Assembly (NCBI GenBank): GCA_000509225.1
Contig: BAOK01000001.1
Coordinates: 1,550,001-1,614,000 of the forward strand
Length of the DNA stretch: 64,000 nucleotides
Reading direction: 5' to 3'
Source: Parvibaculaceae bacterium Mf 1.05b.01
Lineage (GTDB): Bacteria > Pseudomonadota > Alphaproteobacteria > Parvibaculales > Parvibaculaceae
Positions 26,701 through 35,992 of this stretch are shown piece by piece. The translations under genes and the position numbers were made by a program. Positions within the stretch are counted from its first letter, which is position 1; each line of letters opens with the position of its first letter. Below the pieces are notes generated by a model. It saw only the letters and a program-made list of their open reading frames with translations, did not search any database and was not told where the DNA came from.

Positions 26701-27288
26701 ATGGCGACTCAATCAGAACGACGCACCGCGACACGCGTGTCCCTTATCTCCTCGGCTGAAAAACTCTTTGTGGACCAAGGGTTTGAGGGTACTTCAACGG
26801 ACGACATCCTGACCGCTGCCGGGGTGAGCCGGGGCGCGATGTATTATCACTTCTCCACCAAACGGGATGTGTTCGAGGCGGTTTTCATCGCTACATCTGA
26901 TGGTGCTATCCGACGCTCCAGCCGCGCGGCGAAGAAGTCGGACTCGCCCTTGGAGAGCCTGATCAATGGCTGCCTCTCCTGGCTGAAGGAAGTCCGCAAA
27001 CCCCAAATCGCGACAATCCTGATTGATCAGGCACCGCAGGTGCTGGGCTGGGAGCGAGCCCGAGACCTGGAGGCAGAAACAAGCCTGGGCCTTATGACAA
27101 CGGGTCTCAAAGCGGCACAAGACGCCGGTGAGATCGACGTGCCGTCACTAGAACTTGCGGCGCGCTTTCTCAATACTGTCCTGGCAGAGGCTGCATTGGT
27201 GGCTCTCCATAGCAGCCGACGGGTACCCCAAAGCGAATTAGAAGCATCCGTCCGACACTTCATCCTCAGCCTGTCTGCAAAGCGCTAG
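26701..27288 (+). CDS. TetR-family regulator, module A
   Basis: A 195-residue TetR repressor. The N-terminal helix-turn-helix spans about residues 10-60, with TSTDDILTAAGVSRGAMYYHF as two helices of the motif split by the turn and YYHFSTK as the usual end of the recognition helix. The ligand domain begins after residue 70. The first 12 residues, MATQSERRTATR, differ at one position from those of the TetR at 52907, and about 36 of the first 62 residues match by hand alignment. The single palindrome 32 bp upstream is the likely autoregulatory site. The ligand is unknown. The stop lies five bases before the convergent cimA stop. Confidence 0.9.
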   Translation: MATQSERRTATRVSLISSAEKLFVDQGFEGTSTDDILTAAGVSRGAMYYHFSTKRDVFEAVFIATSDGAIRRSSRAAKKSDSPLESLINGCLSWLKEVRKPQIATILIDQAPQVLGWERARDLEAETSLGLMTTGLKAAQDAGEIDVPSLELAARFLNTVLAEAALVALHSSRRVPQSELEASVRHFILSLSAKR

Positions 27289-27293
27289 CCGGG

Positions 27294-28937
27294 TCAGCTT
27301 CCAGGCTGTTTGAGCGTTGCCTGGCTGTCGGACGATAAAGGTGCCGGCGCACCATCGCGCAGCAATTTGTAGGTGATGCTGTCCGTCAGGGCCTGGAAGG
27401 ACGCATCCACAATGTTGGGGGACACGCCAACTGTGAACCAGCGATTGCCTGCGCCGTCCGCGCTTTCAATCAACACGCGGGTGACAGCTTCTGTGCCGCC
27501 CGTGAGGATACGCACCTTAAAGTCCACCAGGCGGATTTCATCGATATAGGACTGGTATTTGCCGAGGTCTTTGCGCAGCGCTTCATCGAGAGCATTGATC
27601 GGGCCGTTCCCCTCGCCCACGGAGATGAACTGCTCCCCGTCTACAACGACCTTTGCCGTTGCTTCAGACACTGTCACCAGTTCACCAACGGCATTGTAGC
27701 GACGCTCAATGAGCACGCGGAAGGAATTGACCGTAAAATATTCCGGCACCTGCCCCAGCATACGGCGTGCCAACAGTTCAAAAGAAGCTTCGGCGCCATC
27801 ATAGGAATAGCCCAGATATTCGCGTTCTTTGACTTCATCCAAAAGGCGATTGATGCGTGGGTCTTTACTGTCCACGTCGATGCCCGCTGCTTCAAACTGT
27901 GCCAACACGTTGGACCGGCCAGACTGATCGGAAACCGAGATGTGCCGTTTATTGCCGACACTCTCTGGCTCCACATGCTCGTAGGTGGCCGGGTTCTTGA
28001 GGATCGCCGAGACATGGATGCCCGCTTTAGACGCGAAGGCACTTTCGCCCACATAAGGCGCGTATCGATCCGGTGCACGGTTCAGCAATTCATCCAGCGT
28101 GCGGGACACATGGGTGATGTCTTTCAGTTGCTCTTGCGTGACGCCGATCTGAAAGCGATCTGCATATTCCGGTTTCAGCAACAGCGTCGGTATGAGCGAC
28201 ACCATGTTGGCGTTGCCACAACGTTCACCAAGACCGTTGAGCGTGCCCTGGATCTGCCGCACGCCCGCGCGCACCGCCGCCAGCGTATTGGCAACCGCGT
28301 TTTCCGTATCATTGTGACAATGAATGCCGAGACGATCGCCGGGGAAGTCTTTCGTCAGGTCAGCCACGATCTGCTCCACCTCGTGGGGCAGCGTGCCACC
28401 ATTGGTGTCGCAGAGGATCGCCCAGCGTGCGCCTTCATCGAGCGCCGCCTTCACGCAGGCCCGCGCATAGTCCGGATTGGCCTTGTAGCCATCGAAGAAA
28501 TGCTCGCAATCGATCATGGCCTCGCGGCCACGGGCGATGATCGCACGTACGCTGTCTGTGATTGTTTCCAGGTTCTCGTCATTTGTGATGCCGAGCGCCA
28601 CATCTACATGGAAATCCCAACTTTTTGCCACAAGGCACACGGCCGAGGCCGAACTGTCGAGAATGGCGGCAAGCCCTGGGTCATTGTCCGCAGACCGCCC
28701 TGCCCGCTTGGTCATACCAAACGCCGTAAAAGTTGCGTGCTTCAGGCCCGGATCAGCGGAAAAGAAGTCGGTATCCGTGGGGTTGGCCCCTGGGTAGCCG
28801 CCTTCCACATAATCGAGACCGAGTCTGTCCAGCAGGCCTGCAATGAGCCGCTTGTCTTCGACAGAGAAATCAACGCCCTGCGTCTGCGCGCCATCACGCA
28901 ATGTCGTGTCGAAGAGGTAAAGCCGTTCTTTGCTCAT
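27294..28937 (-). CDS. cimA: citramalate synthase
   Basis: A 547-residue enzyme of the isopropylmalate/homocitrate synthase family, citramalate branch (TIGR00977-like). It condenses pyruvate with acetyl-CoA to (R)-citramalate, opening a threonine-independent route to isoleucine. The HMGL TIM barrel opens with LFDTTLRDGAQ (R and D of the active site) and continues with GIHCHNDTENAVANTL, the metal-binding HxH region. The C-terminal LeuA allosteric-type domain starts near residue 400 and probably gives feedback control. Start 28937 (MSKERLYLFDTTLRDG) matches the family; the 35-residue upstream extension is not conserved-looking. It is downstream of gltX on the same strand. Confidence 0.9.
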   Translation of the reverse strand: MSKERLYLFDTTLRDGAQTQGVDFSVEDKRLIAGLLDRLGLDYVEGGYPGANPTDTDFFSADPGLKHATFTAFGMTKRAGRSADNDPGLAAILDSSASAVCLVAKSWDFHVDVALGITNDENLETITDSVRAIIARGREAMIDCEHFFDGYKANPDYARACVKAALDEGARWAILCDTNGGTLPHEVEQIVADLTKDFPGDRLGIHCHNDTENAVANTLAAVRAGVRQIQGTLNGLGERCGNANMVSLIPTLLLKPEYADRFQIGVTQEQLKDITHVSRTLDELLNRAPDRYAPYVGESAFASKAGIHVSAILKNPATYEHVEPESVGNKRHISVSDQSGRSNVLAQFEAAGIDVDSKDPRINRLLDEVKEREYLGYSYDGAEASFELLARRMLGQVPEYFTVNSFRVLIERRYNAVGELVTVSEATAKVVVDGEQFISVGEGNGPINALDEALRKDLGKYQSYIDEIRLVDFKVRILTGGTEAVTRVLIESADGAGNRWFTVGVSPNIVDASFQALTDSITYKLLRDGAPAPLSSDSQATLKQPGS

Positions 28938-29146
28938 AATCGTTTTCCAGTTTCGGCAATGACATGCCGTCCGTTCCTGCGTTGCCGCCGGCCGGTTCTT
29001 AACGTCTGAATTTCTGAAGAAAACGTGCTCAAACGGAGGCAAACGGGGCGGCGGCGGCCAATGCTATTAGCCGCTGATAATCAGACCCTTAATAATGATC
29101 GCGTTGATGATATTCATCGGATCGGTCTCGCCGTTAGTGCCTAAAT

Positions 29147-30493
29147 TCAAGCCTTTTGTCCGCCCAATCGAGCCAAAGCCCGCTCGCGCCCAAGAAGAGG
29201 TAGCAGGTTTGCGAGCTCAGGTCCATGGCGAAGACCCGTGAGCGCGAGGCGTAGCGGCATGAAAAGCCCCTTGCCTTTGCGCCCAGTCTCTTCCTTCAGC
29301 GCGCCGGTCCAGGTCTTCCAGGTGGTTTCATCCCAGGGTTCAGCTGGCAATGCCGCCGCAGCAGCCGTGATGAAGTCAGCATCTTCAGCCTCGATGACGG
29401 GCTCAACCGGTCCATGGGCGACGTGCCACCACTCCGCCACGCCGTCAAAGAGCGTAAGATTGGGCCGCACCGCGTCCCAGAATTCAGCGCCACCGTCGAT
29501 GCCCCGCTCTGCAAGACGTTCAGACACCTCTTCGAAAGGGGTCATATGCATGAGGGCTGCGTTAACGCGCTCCAGTTCTTTCATATCAAAGCGATGACCG
29601 GAGCGCCCCACTTCACCAGGTTCAAATTCATCGGCCAGCAGCTGCAAACCGGATCGTGCAACTGCCGCGTCTGAGGTGCCGAGTTTCGCCAGGAAAGACG
29701 TCACAGCCATGGGCTCAAAGCCTGCATCACGAAGCGCTTCAATTGAGTACTCACCACGTAGCCGTTTAGAGAGGGGCTGCCCTTCTTCATTCAGCAACAG
29801 AGAGTGATGCCCAAAGCGTGGTGGCTCCGCGCCCAGTGCCCGGAACACCTGCACCTGCGCGCCCGTGTTGGTCACGTGATCTTCGCCACGGACGATATGG
29901 GTGATTTCCATATCGATGTCGTCCACCACACTGGGCAGCGTATAGAGATAGGAGCCGTCGCCTCGTATGAGGATCGGATCAGACAGGCTTTTCGTGTCAA
30001 CCTTGACCGGGCCCAGGAAGAGATCATCGAATTCGACGACTTCCGGGTCGAGCTTGAAACGCCAGTGGGGCGCACGCCCTTCTGCTTCGAAGGCCGCTCT
30101 CTCTTCATGGGTCAGATTAAGAGCTGCGCGGTCATAAACCGGGGGGAGTTTTCGCCCCAGCTGACGTTTGCGTTTGCGGTCCAGCTCGTCCGGTGTTTCA
30201 TAGCAGGGGTAGAGCCGTCCGTCGGCTTTTAGCTGTTCGACGGTTTCGGCATATCGATCAAACCGGTCCGACTGGCGGAAGGTCCTGTCGTGCGTCAGGC
30301 CGAGCCACGCCATGTCTGCGACGATCTTGTCAGCATATTCCTGTGTTGAGCGTTCTGTATCGGTGTCGTCCAGACGCAGAATAAAGGTGCCGCCCTCTTT
30401 CTTCGCAAGCAGCCAATTGAATAAGGCTGTGCGCACATTGCCGACATGAATGGTGCCGGTGGGGCTCGGCGCGAATCTGAGACAAGCTGTCAT
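29147..30493 (-). CDS. gltX: glutamate--tRNA ligase
   Basis: A 448-residue class I aminoacyl-tRNA synthetase that charges tRNA with glutamate. The N-terminal FAPSPTGTIHVGNVRTALFN holds the HIGH motif as HVGN, and PLSKRLRG holds the KMSKS motif as LSKRL. It is a little shorter than E. coli GltX (471), like the second GltX copy found in many alphaproteobacteria, which can be specific for or promiscuous toward tRNA-Gln. Whether another copy exists is not visible here. The gene starts eight bases after the nadE stop, so nadE-gltX form an operon, with cimA 209 bp further on. Confidence 0.92.
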   Translation of the reverse strand: MTACLRFAPSPTGTIHVGNVRTALFNWLLAKKEGGTFILRLDDTDTERSTQEYADKIVADMAWLGLTHDRTFRQSDRFDRYAETVEQLKADGRLYPCYETPDELDRKRKRQLGRKLPPVYDRAALNLTHEERAAFEAEGRAPHWRFKLDPEVVEFDDLFLGPVKVDTKSLSDPILIRGDGSYLYTLPSVVDDIDMEITHIVRGEDHVTNTGAQVQVFRALGAEPPRFGHHSLLLNEEGQPLSKRLRGEYSIEALRDAGFEPMAVTSFLAKLGTSDAAVARSGLQLLADEFEPGEVGRSGHRFDMKELERVNAALMHMTPFEEVSERLAERGIDGGAEFWDAVRPNLTLFDGVAEWWHVAHGPVEPVIEAEDADFITAAAAALPAEPWDETTWKTWTGALKEETGRKGKGLFMPLRLALTGLRHGPELANLLPLLGRERALARLGGQKA

Positions 30494-30501
30494 AATCTTC
30501 C

Positions 30502-32163
30502 TTACCGCGCGTCGCGATAGCCGTTGGTGATGGGGTAGCGACGATCGCGCCCGAAATTGCGCGACGTGATCTTGACGCCAGGTGCTGCCTGACGGCGCTT
30601 ATACTCGGCAATGTAGAGCAGATGCTCGATGCGTTTTACAAGGTCTCGGTCGTGACCGCGCTCAACAATGTCCGCGAAGGGCATTTCTTTCTCCACCAGA
30701 CATTCGAGAATATCGTCCAACACCTCATAAGGTGGCAGCGAGTCTTCATCTTTCTGGTCTTCACGCAGCTCTGCGGACGGTGGCTTCGTGATGATGTTGA
30801 CCGGGATCACTTCACCTTCCGGCCCGAGGCCGATCGACGGCTTGTTTGCGTTCCGCCACCGACAGAGCGCGAAGACCTGCAGCTTGTAGAGATCCTTGAT
30901 CGGATTGTAACCGCCATTCATGTCGCCATAGAGCGTGGCATAGCCCACGGAGACTTCCGACTTGTTGCCTGTGGTGACCACCATGCTGCCAAACTTGTTG
31001 GAGAGGGCCATGAGGATGGTGCCACGTGTCCGAGACTGAAGGTTTTCTTCTGTCGTATCGGACTGCGTGTTCGCGAACATGGGATCAAGCGCAGCAAGGA
31101 AGCCCTTCACAGGTCCTTCAATTGGCACACTGTCATAGCGGACACCAAGCGCCGCAGCGCATTGCTCTGCATCGCTGACACTCTCATCCGCGGTGTATTT
31201 ATAAGGCAGCATGACGCAGTGAACTTTGTCGGCGCCGAGCGCATCCACTGCCATGGCAGCACAAATGGCGGAGTCGACACCGCCCGAAAGGCCCAGTACC
31301 ACGCCCGGAAACCGGTTCTTGGTAACATAGTCGCGGAGGCCCAAAACGCAGGCGCTGTAAATGGCTTCGTCCCCATCAGCGATTTGCGCTGAGGCTTCTG
31401 CTGCGCAGACCCAGCCTGCCCCTTCACGGGACCAGGTTGTCACGAGGACGTTTTCTTTCCAGGCCGGCATTTGCGAGGCCAAGGACAGGTCGCTGTTCAA
31501 GACGAATGACGCACCGTCAAACACGAGCTCGTCCTGTCCACCAATCTGATTGAGATAGACCAGCGGAAGGCCGGTCTCATTGATCCGTGCAACACAATGT
31601 TGCGTGCGGGCATCGTGCTTTTCCGTGTCAAAGGGCGAGCCATTGGGCACCAGAAGGATCTCAGCGCCGGTTTCTTCCAGACATTCGGTCACATCTTCAA
31701 ACCAGATGTCTTCGCAGACCGGCACACCCAGCCGCACACCTCGAAACGGTAACGGTCCCGGCATGCTGCCCGCAGCAAAAACACGAGGCTCGTCAAACAC
31801 ACCATAATTCGGCAAATGAACCTTATGCCGCTTGCCGACGATCTCGCCGCCGTCGATCAGGACCATGGAATTGTGCAGGCCTGTCTCTTCGCGCGACGGC
31901 GCACCGATTAAGTACCCCGGGCCACCATCGGCCGTGTCTTTCGCGAGATCCGCGAGTGCTTCATCCACTGCCAGCTGGAATGACGGCTTCAACACCAGAT
32001 CTTCAGGCGGATAGCCGATCAGAAACAGTTCTGGGAACATGACCAGATCTGCGCCTTTTGCTGCGGCGTCAGCGCGCGCAGCTCGGGCTTTGGCCATATT
32101 ACCTGCAATATCGCCCACGGTTGGGTTCAACTGGGCGAGGGCTATTTTCAACTGATCGGTCAT
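30502..32163 (-). CDS. nadE: glutamine-dependent NAD+ synthetase
   Basis: A 553-residue two-domain enzyme that amidates nicotinic acid adenine dinucleotide to NAD+. The N-terminal nitrilase-type glutaminase has the triad Glu in FPELFLIGYPPEDL, Lys in GKRHKVHLPNYG and Cys in GVPVCEDIWF. The C-terminal synthetase domain (from about residue 270) has the PP-loop LGLSGGVDSA and TGNKSEVSVGYATLYGD split by the substrate loop. Length and order match the bacterial long form. It is first in the nadE-gltX transcript and divergent from the CurA-like reductase at 32342. Confidence 0.94.
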   Translation of the reverse strand: MTDQLKIALAQLNPTVGDIAGNMAKARAARADAAAKGADLVMFPELFLIGYPPEDLVLKPSFQLAVDEALADLAKDTADGGPGYLIGAPSREETGLHNSMVLIDGGEIVGKRHKVHLPNYGVFDEPRVFAAGSMPGPLPFRGVRLGVPVCEDIWFEDVTECLEETGAEILLVPNGSPFDTEKHDARTQHCVARINETGLPLVYLNQIGGQDELVFDGASFVLNSDLSLASQMPAWKENVLVTTWSREGAGWVCAAEASAQIADGDEAIYSACVLGLRDYVTKNRFPGVVLGLSGGVDSAICAAMAVDALGADKVHCVMLPYKYTADESVSDAEQCAAALGVRYDSVPIEGPVKGFLAALDPMFANTQSDTTEENLQSRTRGTILMALSNKFGSMVVTTGNKSEVSVGYATLYGDMNGGYNPIKDLYKLQVFALCRWRNANKPSIGLGPEGEVIPVNIITKPPSAELREDQKDEDSLPPYEVLDDILECLVEKEMPFADIVERGHDRDLVKRIEHLLYIAEYKRRQAAPGVKITSRNFGRDRRYPITNGYRDAR

Positions 32164-32341
32164 GGAAAGGCTTCAGACTCAACTCTCTGTCAGATTGGAG
32201 ACGTGTTTCTAGCTTGCTGTTCGTACATGAACAATAGGGACCACAATTTACGTAACGAATATGGGGTTTTACAGGTGGTGCATCCCATTGGTCCTGTCTA
32301 TATGCTGACGGCAACAAACATCAAAAATGGGGAGAAATAGG

Positions 32342-33355
32342 ATGGCCGAGGCAACAAATCGCCAGATCCTGCTAGTTGAAACACCTAAGGGAAAGCTTGG
32401 GTCTGAGCACTTCAAAATGGCTGAGGCTGCCATTCCGAGCCTCTCCGAGGATGGCACGCTGCTGGTACGGACCCATTACATCTCCCTTGACGCCGCCAAC
32501 CGGGCCTGGATGCAGGGTGCAACCTATCGCGACGCGGTTGAATCGGGCCAGGTGATGGCCGGCGGCGCTATTGCCGAAGTGATTGAGAGCAAATCACCCG
32601 ATTTCTCAGCTGGTGACCTCGTCTTCGTCGACACCGGATGGCAGGACTATGCCGTGGTTCCGGCCAAAGCGGCACAGAAGGTCCCTTCGATGGAGCCAAA
32701 GACGCACTTGTTGAGCGTTTACGGCATCGCGGGCCTTACCGCCTATTTCGGTCTTCTCAATTGTGGGACGCCAAAAGCAGGCGAGACCATTCTGGTGTCT
32801 GCTGCCGCTGGCTCTGTCGGGACGCTGGTCGGACAGATCGCTAAAGCCGCTGTTCCGGACTGCACGGTGATCGGAATTGCCGGGTCGGACGAAAAGTGCC
32901 AATGGCTGAAAGATGAGCTTGGGTTTGATGCGACGGTGAACTACAAGACCGAGCCCGTCTTCAAGGCACTGAAAGCGGTCGCCCCTCAGGGCATTGACGT
33001 TTATTTCGACAATGTGGGTGGTGACATTCTGGAAGCCGCCCTCTTCCGCATGAATAATTTTGGTCGCATCGCCTGTTGCGGTGCCGTTTCTCAATATGAC
33101 GGCGCCCCACCTTCTGCTGGACCGCGCGGCGTGCCCGGCCTCATTGTCACCAAGCGCCTTAATCTGCGTGGCTTCATCATGTCTGACTTCCCCAATGAAC
33201 AGGAGAAGGCGCTGAAAGACCTGGAAGGCTGGGTCGCTGAGGGCAAGATCAAGGTGCAGGAAGATATTATTGACGGCTTGGAAAATACGCCCGCCGCGCT
33301 GATCGGATTGCTTGCTGGCGAGAACCGCGGCAAACGTATGGTCAAAGTCGTCTAG
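32342..33355 (+). CDS. CurA-like NADP-dependent reductase, copy 1
   Basis: A 337-residue zinc-free medium-chain dehydrogenase/reductase of the CurA / prostaglandin reductase / double-bond reductase group. It probably reduces an alpha,beta-unsaturated ketone or aldehyde with NADPH. GroES-like N-terminal domain to about 130, then Rossmann domain with AAAGSVGTLVGQIAK (AxxGxxG), GIAGSDEKCQWL and the family block GIDVYFDNVGGDILEAAL. ATG at 32342 is chosen since GGGGAG at 32329-32334 lies seven bases before it and overlaps the earlier ATG at 32327. The sulfatase gene follows after ten bases, so the two are likely co-transcribed. Confidence 0.88.
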   Translation: MAEATNRQILLVETPKGKLGSEHFKMAEAAIPSLSEDGTLLVRTHYISLDAANRAWMQGATYRDAVESGQVMAGGAIAEVIESKSPDFSAGDLVFVDTGWQDYAVVPAKAAQKVPSMEPKTHLLSVYGIAGLTAYFGLLNCGTPKAGETILVSAAAGSVGTLVGQIAKAAVPDCTVIGIAGSDEKCQWLKDELGFDATVNYKTEPVFKALKAVAPQGIDVYFDNVGGDILEAALFRMNNFGRIACCGAVSQYDGAPPSAGPRGVPGLIVTKRLNLRGFIMSDFPNEQEKALKDLEGWVAEGKIKVQEDIIDGLENTPAALIGLLAGENRGKRMVKVV

Positions 33356-33365
33356 TGCAGCTCTC

Positions 33366-34793
33366 ATGAGCAACCGACCCAATTTCCTGATCTTCATGCC
33401 GGACCAGTTACGCGCCGATTGTGTCGGCGCGTTTGGCAATCCGGTTGTGCAAACGCCCAACCTGGATGCGTTCGCCGCACAGGGCACCCGCTTCACCAAT
33501 GCGTTCTCTCAAAATTCCGTTTGCAGCCCAAGCCGGGTCTCCATGTTTACAGGATGGTACCCGCATGTGCGGGGGCACCGGACGCTCACGCATCTCATCA
33601 AACCCTGGGAGCCCAATCTTCTGAAGCTCCTGAAGGATGGGGGTTACAATGTCGCCTGGGCAGGTGCGCGTGGCGACACATTTGCGCCGGGTGTGCTGGA
33701 GGAGAGCACGGATTTTCACGGGTTTACGACCTACCCGACCATGTTTTTCGAGTTTGACAAAACACCGCGGGAAGATGCGCTTGCACGCGCTTTCTATCAT
33801 GGTGAGCGCAAGGGCAAGGATGGAACAGGCGACGGACCGTTCCTTGATCTAGATGAGGCCAATCTACAGACGGCCCTTCAATGGCTGGAAGACGCGCCCG
33901 AGGGCCCATGGGTTCTGTTCATCGCTCAGATTTTTCCGCATCTTCCGTTCGAAGTAGAGGAACCTTTTTTCAGCCTGCATGATCGTGCAGAGATGCCTCG
34001 GCGGGCTGACGCAGACCTCTCGACAAAACCACGCTTCATGCAGAAGCTCAAAGAGACCCACGGCCGTGACCGCCTTAGCGAAGATGAATGGAAAGAGATC
34101 GTCGCCACCTATTACGGCATGATCTCGCGCATCGATGCTCAATTTGGTCGGCTGATGGATGCGCTCAACGTCAGCGGTCAGGCCAATGACACGCTGACGC
34201 TCTTCTTCACTGACCATGGTGAATATGCAGGTGATTTTGATCAGGTGGAAAAGTGGACCAGTGGGTTGGACGACTGCCTGGTGCGCAATCCGCTCATCAT
34301 CGGTGGGCCTGGAGTGACACAGGGGGGGACGGCGGACACCATGGTGGAGATGGTCGACCTTCTCCCCACCCTTCTCGACTATGCTGGAATTGAGGCAAAG
34401 CACACGCATTTTGGGAAAAGCCTGAAACCTGTTCTTGCAGATCCCACGACCCCTCACCGTGAGCTTGCCTTTTCCGAGGGCGGCTACACGAGAGACGAAG
34501 CCGATCTCGTAGAACAGGCCGATTTTCCCTATGACCTAAAGGCCGGCTTGCAACAAGAAGACCCGACCCTTGCCGGAAAGGCCATTTCTGTTCGCAGTCA
34601 GGACTGGACCTATATTTTTCGATTGTATGAGAGTGATGAGTTTTACGATCGGACGCACGATCCGTTGGAAGAGCGCAACCTCATCAACGACCCAACACAC
34701 CAAACAAGAATCAGGGAAATGAAAGACCATGTCCTTACCTGGATGGTCGAGACCGCAGACGTCATTCCCTGGGACACAGACCCAAGAAACTGA
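33366..34793 (+). CDS. sulfatase-family hydrolase
   Basis: A 475-residue alkaline phosphatase superfamily enzyme, sulfatase type. Metal-binding Asp in MPDQLRAD (D13), then VCSPSRVSMFTG where C53 in C-x-P-S-R is the residue converted to formylglycine. FFTDHGEYAGD supplies more metal ligands in the second half. No signal peptide is visible, so it appears cytoplasmic, which argues against polysaccharide sulfates and for small sulfate or phosphonate esters. A choline-sulfatase or phosphonate monoesterase role is possible. The start at 33366 follows the reductase stop by ten bases and lacks a strong ribosome binding site, consistent with translational coupling. Confidence 0.85.
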   Translation: MSNRPNFLIFMPDQLRADCVGAFGNPVVQTPNLDAFAAQGTRFTNAFSQNSVCSPSRVSMFTGWYPHVRGHRTLTHLIKPWEPNLLKLLKDGGYNVAWAGARGDTFAPGVLEESTDFHGFTTYPTMFFEFDKTPREDALARAFYHGERKGKDGTGDGPFLDLDEANLQTALQWLEDAPEGPWVLFIAQIFPHLPFEVEEPFFSLHDRAEMPRRADADLSTKPRFMQKLKETHGRDRLSEDEWKEIVATYYGMISRIDAQFGRLMDALNVSGQANDTLTLFFTDHGEYAGDFDQVEKWTSGLDDCLVRNPLIIGGPGVTQGGTADTMVEMVDLLPTLLDYAGIEAKHTHFGKSLKPVLADPTTPHRELAFSEGGYTRDEADLVEQADFPYDLKAGLQQEDPTLAGKAISVRSQDWTYIFRLYESDEFYDRTHDPLEERNLINDPTHQTRIREMKDHVLTWMVETADVIPWDTDPRN

Positions 34794-34830
34794 ATCAACC
34801 AATTAATCACCACTTAAACAGGAGACAGAT

Positions 34831-35856
34831 ATGTCAAACATGATCAGTAAAGAAGTGCAGTTGGCTGCACGACCCGACGGAGAGCCAAAAGACAGTGACT
34901 TCCAGATTGCTGAGGTGCCGGTTGTGGCACCAGGTGCGGGCGAGTTCCTCGTTCAGAACCTCTGGATGTCGGTCGACCCCTATATGCGTGGCCGTATGAT
35001 GGACCGGGAAAGCTATGTACCTCCGTTCCAGATTGGCGAAACCATGGATGGTGGCTGCATTGGTAAGGTGATCGAGTCCAATAACGAAAACTTTGTCGTT
35101 GGCGACTATGTGAACTCCATGAATGGCTGGCGCGAGTTTTATGTGACCGACGGCTTGATGGTGAACAAGATCGACCCTGCGATGGGACCGATTGAAGCGA
35201 ACCTTGGCACGCTTGGCATGCCTGGCATGACCGCCTATGCAGGCCTCTTCAAAGTGGCTGGCCTCAAAGATGGCGAGAATGTCTTTGTCTCTGCAGCCTC
35301 AGGCGCTGTGGGTGCTGTTGTCTGTCAGCTGGCCAAAGCGCATGGCTGCTATGTCGTGGGTTCTGCTGGCTCTGACGACAAGTGCAAATGGCTCGAAGAC
35401 GTTGCCGGTATCGACAAAGCGATCAACTACAAGACCTGTGGCGATCTGGATGCTGCTGTGCGCGATGCATTCCCCAAAGGTATTGACGTCTATTTTGAGA
35501 ATGTAGGCGGCGCACATCTGCAGGCAGCGATCAACTATATGAACCCGCACGGGCGCGCCGCACTTTGTGGCATGATTGAGCAATATAATGACAAAGAGCC
35601 CCGTCCAGGCCCGAACAATCTCATCCAGATTGTCGGCAAAAGCCTAAAGCTGGAAGGCTTCATCGTCTCAAACCATCTCGACATCATCCCGGACTTCTAT
35701 GCGGAAATGGCGAAGCTGATCAGCAGTGGCAAAATGAAAACTGAGCAGACAGTGGAAGAAGGCATTGAGAATGCACCAAAGGCATTCCTCAATCTCTTCT
35801 CAGGTGCAAATTTCGGCAAGATGCTGGTGAAGATCAGCGATGATCCATCTGCTTGA
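34831..35856 (+). CDS. CurA-like NADP-dependent reductase, copy 2
   Basis: A 341-residue member of the same zinc-free MDR group as the genes at 32342 and 37284. SVDPYMRGRM is the family signature after the first beta strands. The nucleotide-binding motif is AASGAVGAVVCQLAK, followed by GSAGSDDKCKWL and IDVYFENVGGAHLQAA. It is the closest of the three to characterised prostaglandin/curcumin reductases by motif wording. AGGAGA lies six bases before the ATG. It lies 37 bp after the sulfatase and is followed by a strong terminator at 35897, closing a reductase-sulfatase-reductase unit. Confidence 0.9.
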   Translation: MSNMISKEVQLAARPDGEPKDSDFQIAEVPVVAPGAGEFLVQNLWMSVDPYMRGRMMDRESYVPPFQIGETMDGGCIGKVIESNNENFVVGDYVNSMNGWREFYVTDGLMVNKIDPAMGPIEANLGTLGMPGMTAYAGLFKVAGLKDGENVFVSAASGAVGAVVCQLAKAHGCYVVGSAGSDDKCKWLEDVAGIDKAINYKTCGDLDAAVRDAFPKGIDVYFENVGGAHLQAAINYMNPHGRAALCGMIEQYNDKEPRPGPNNLIQIVGKSLKLEGFIVSNHLDIIPDFYAEMAKLISSGKMKTEQTVEEGIENAPKAFLNLFSGANFGKMLVKISDDPSA

Positions 35857-35896
35857 TTCTGGACAAACTGAAACATAATCAGAAATGACTTTTGAG

Positions 35897-35927
35897 CCCA
35901 GCGGCACTGCCGCTGGGTTTTTCTTTT
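35897..35927 (+). terminator. rho-independent terminator after reductase copy 2
   Basis: Perfect 9 bp GC-rich stem CCCAGCGGC / GCCGCTGGG with a three-base loop, followed by TTTTTCTTTT, 40 bp past the stop codon. It separates the reductase-sulfatase unit from the P450 gene. Confidence 0.93.
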
Positions 35928-35992
35928 GTGTTTGCGTCAACAAATCTTCCTCAGAACAATAGCGGCCAGTCTATGCAATCTGAGGACCCGTC

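Noticed and set aside
26626-26712. Longer start for the module A NTF2-like protein at 26712
   Set aside because: It would run through the palindromic operator and the divergent TetR start, while ATG at 26625 has a good ribosome binding site.
27942-29009. Long plus-strand open frame (355 codons) opposite cimA
   Set aside because: Antisense shadow of a clear citramalate synthase; the product is Arg/His/Cys-rich with no recognisable domain.
30622-31392. Plus-strand frame opposite nadE
   Set aside because: Shadow of the synthetase domain with its PP-loop; no independent evidence of coding.
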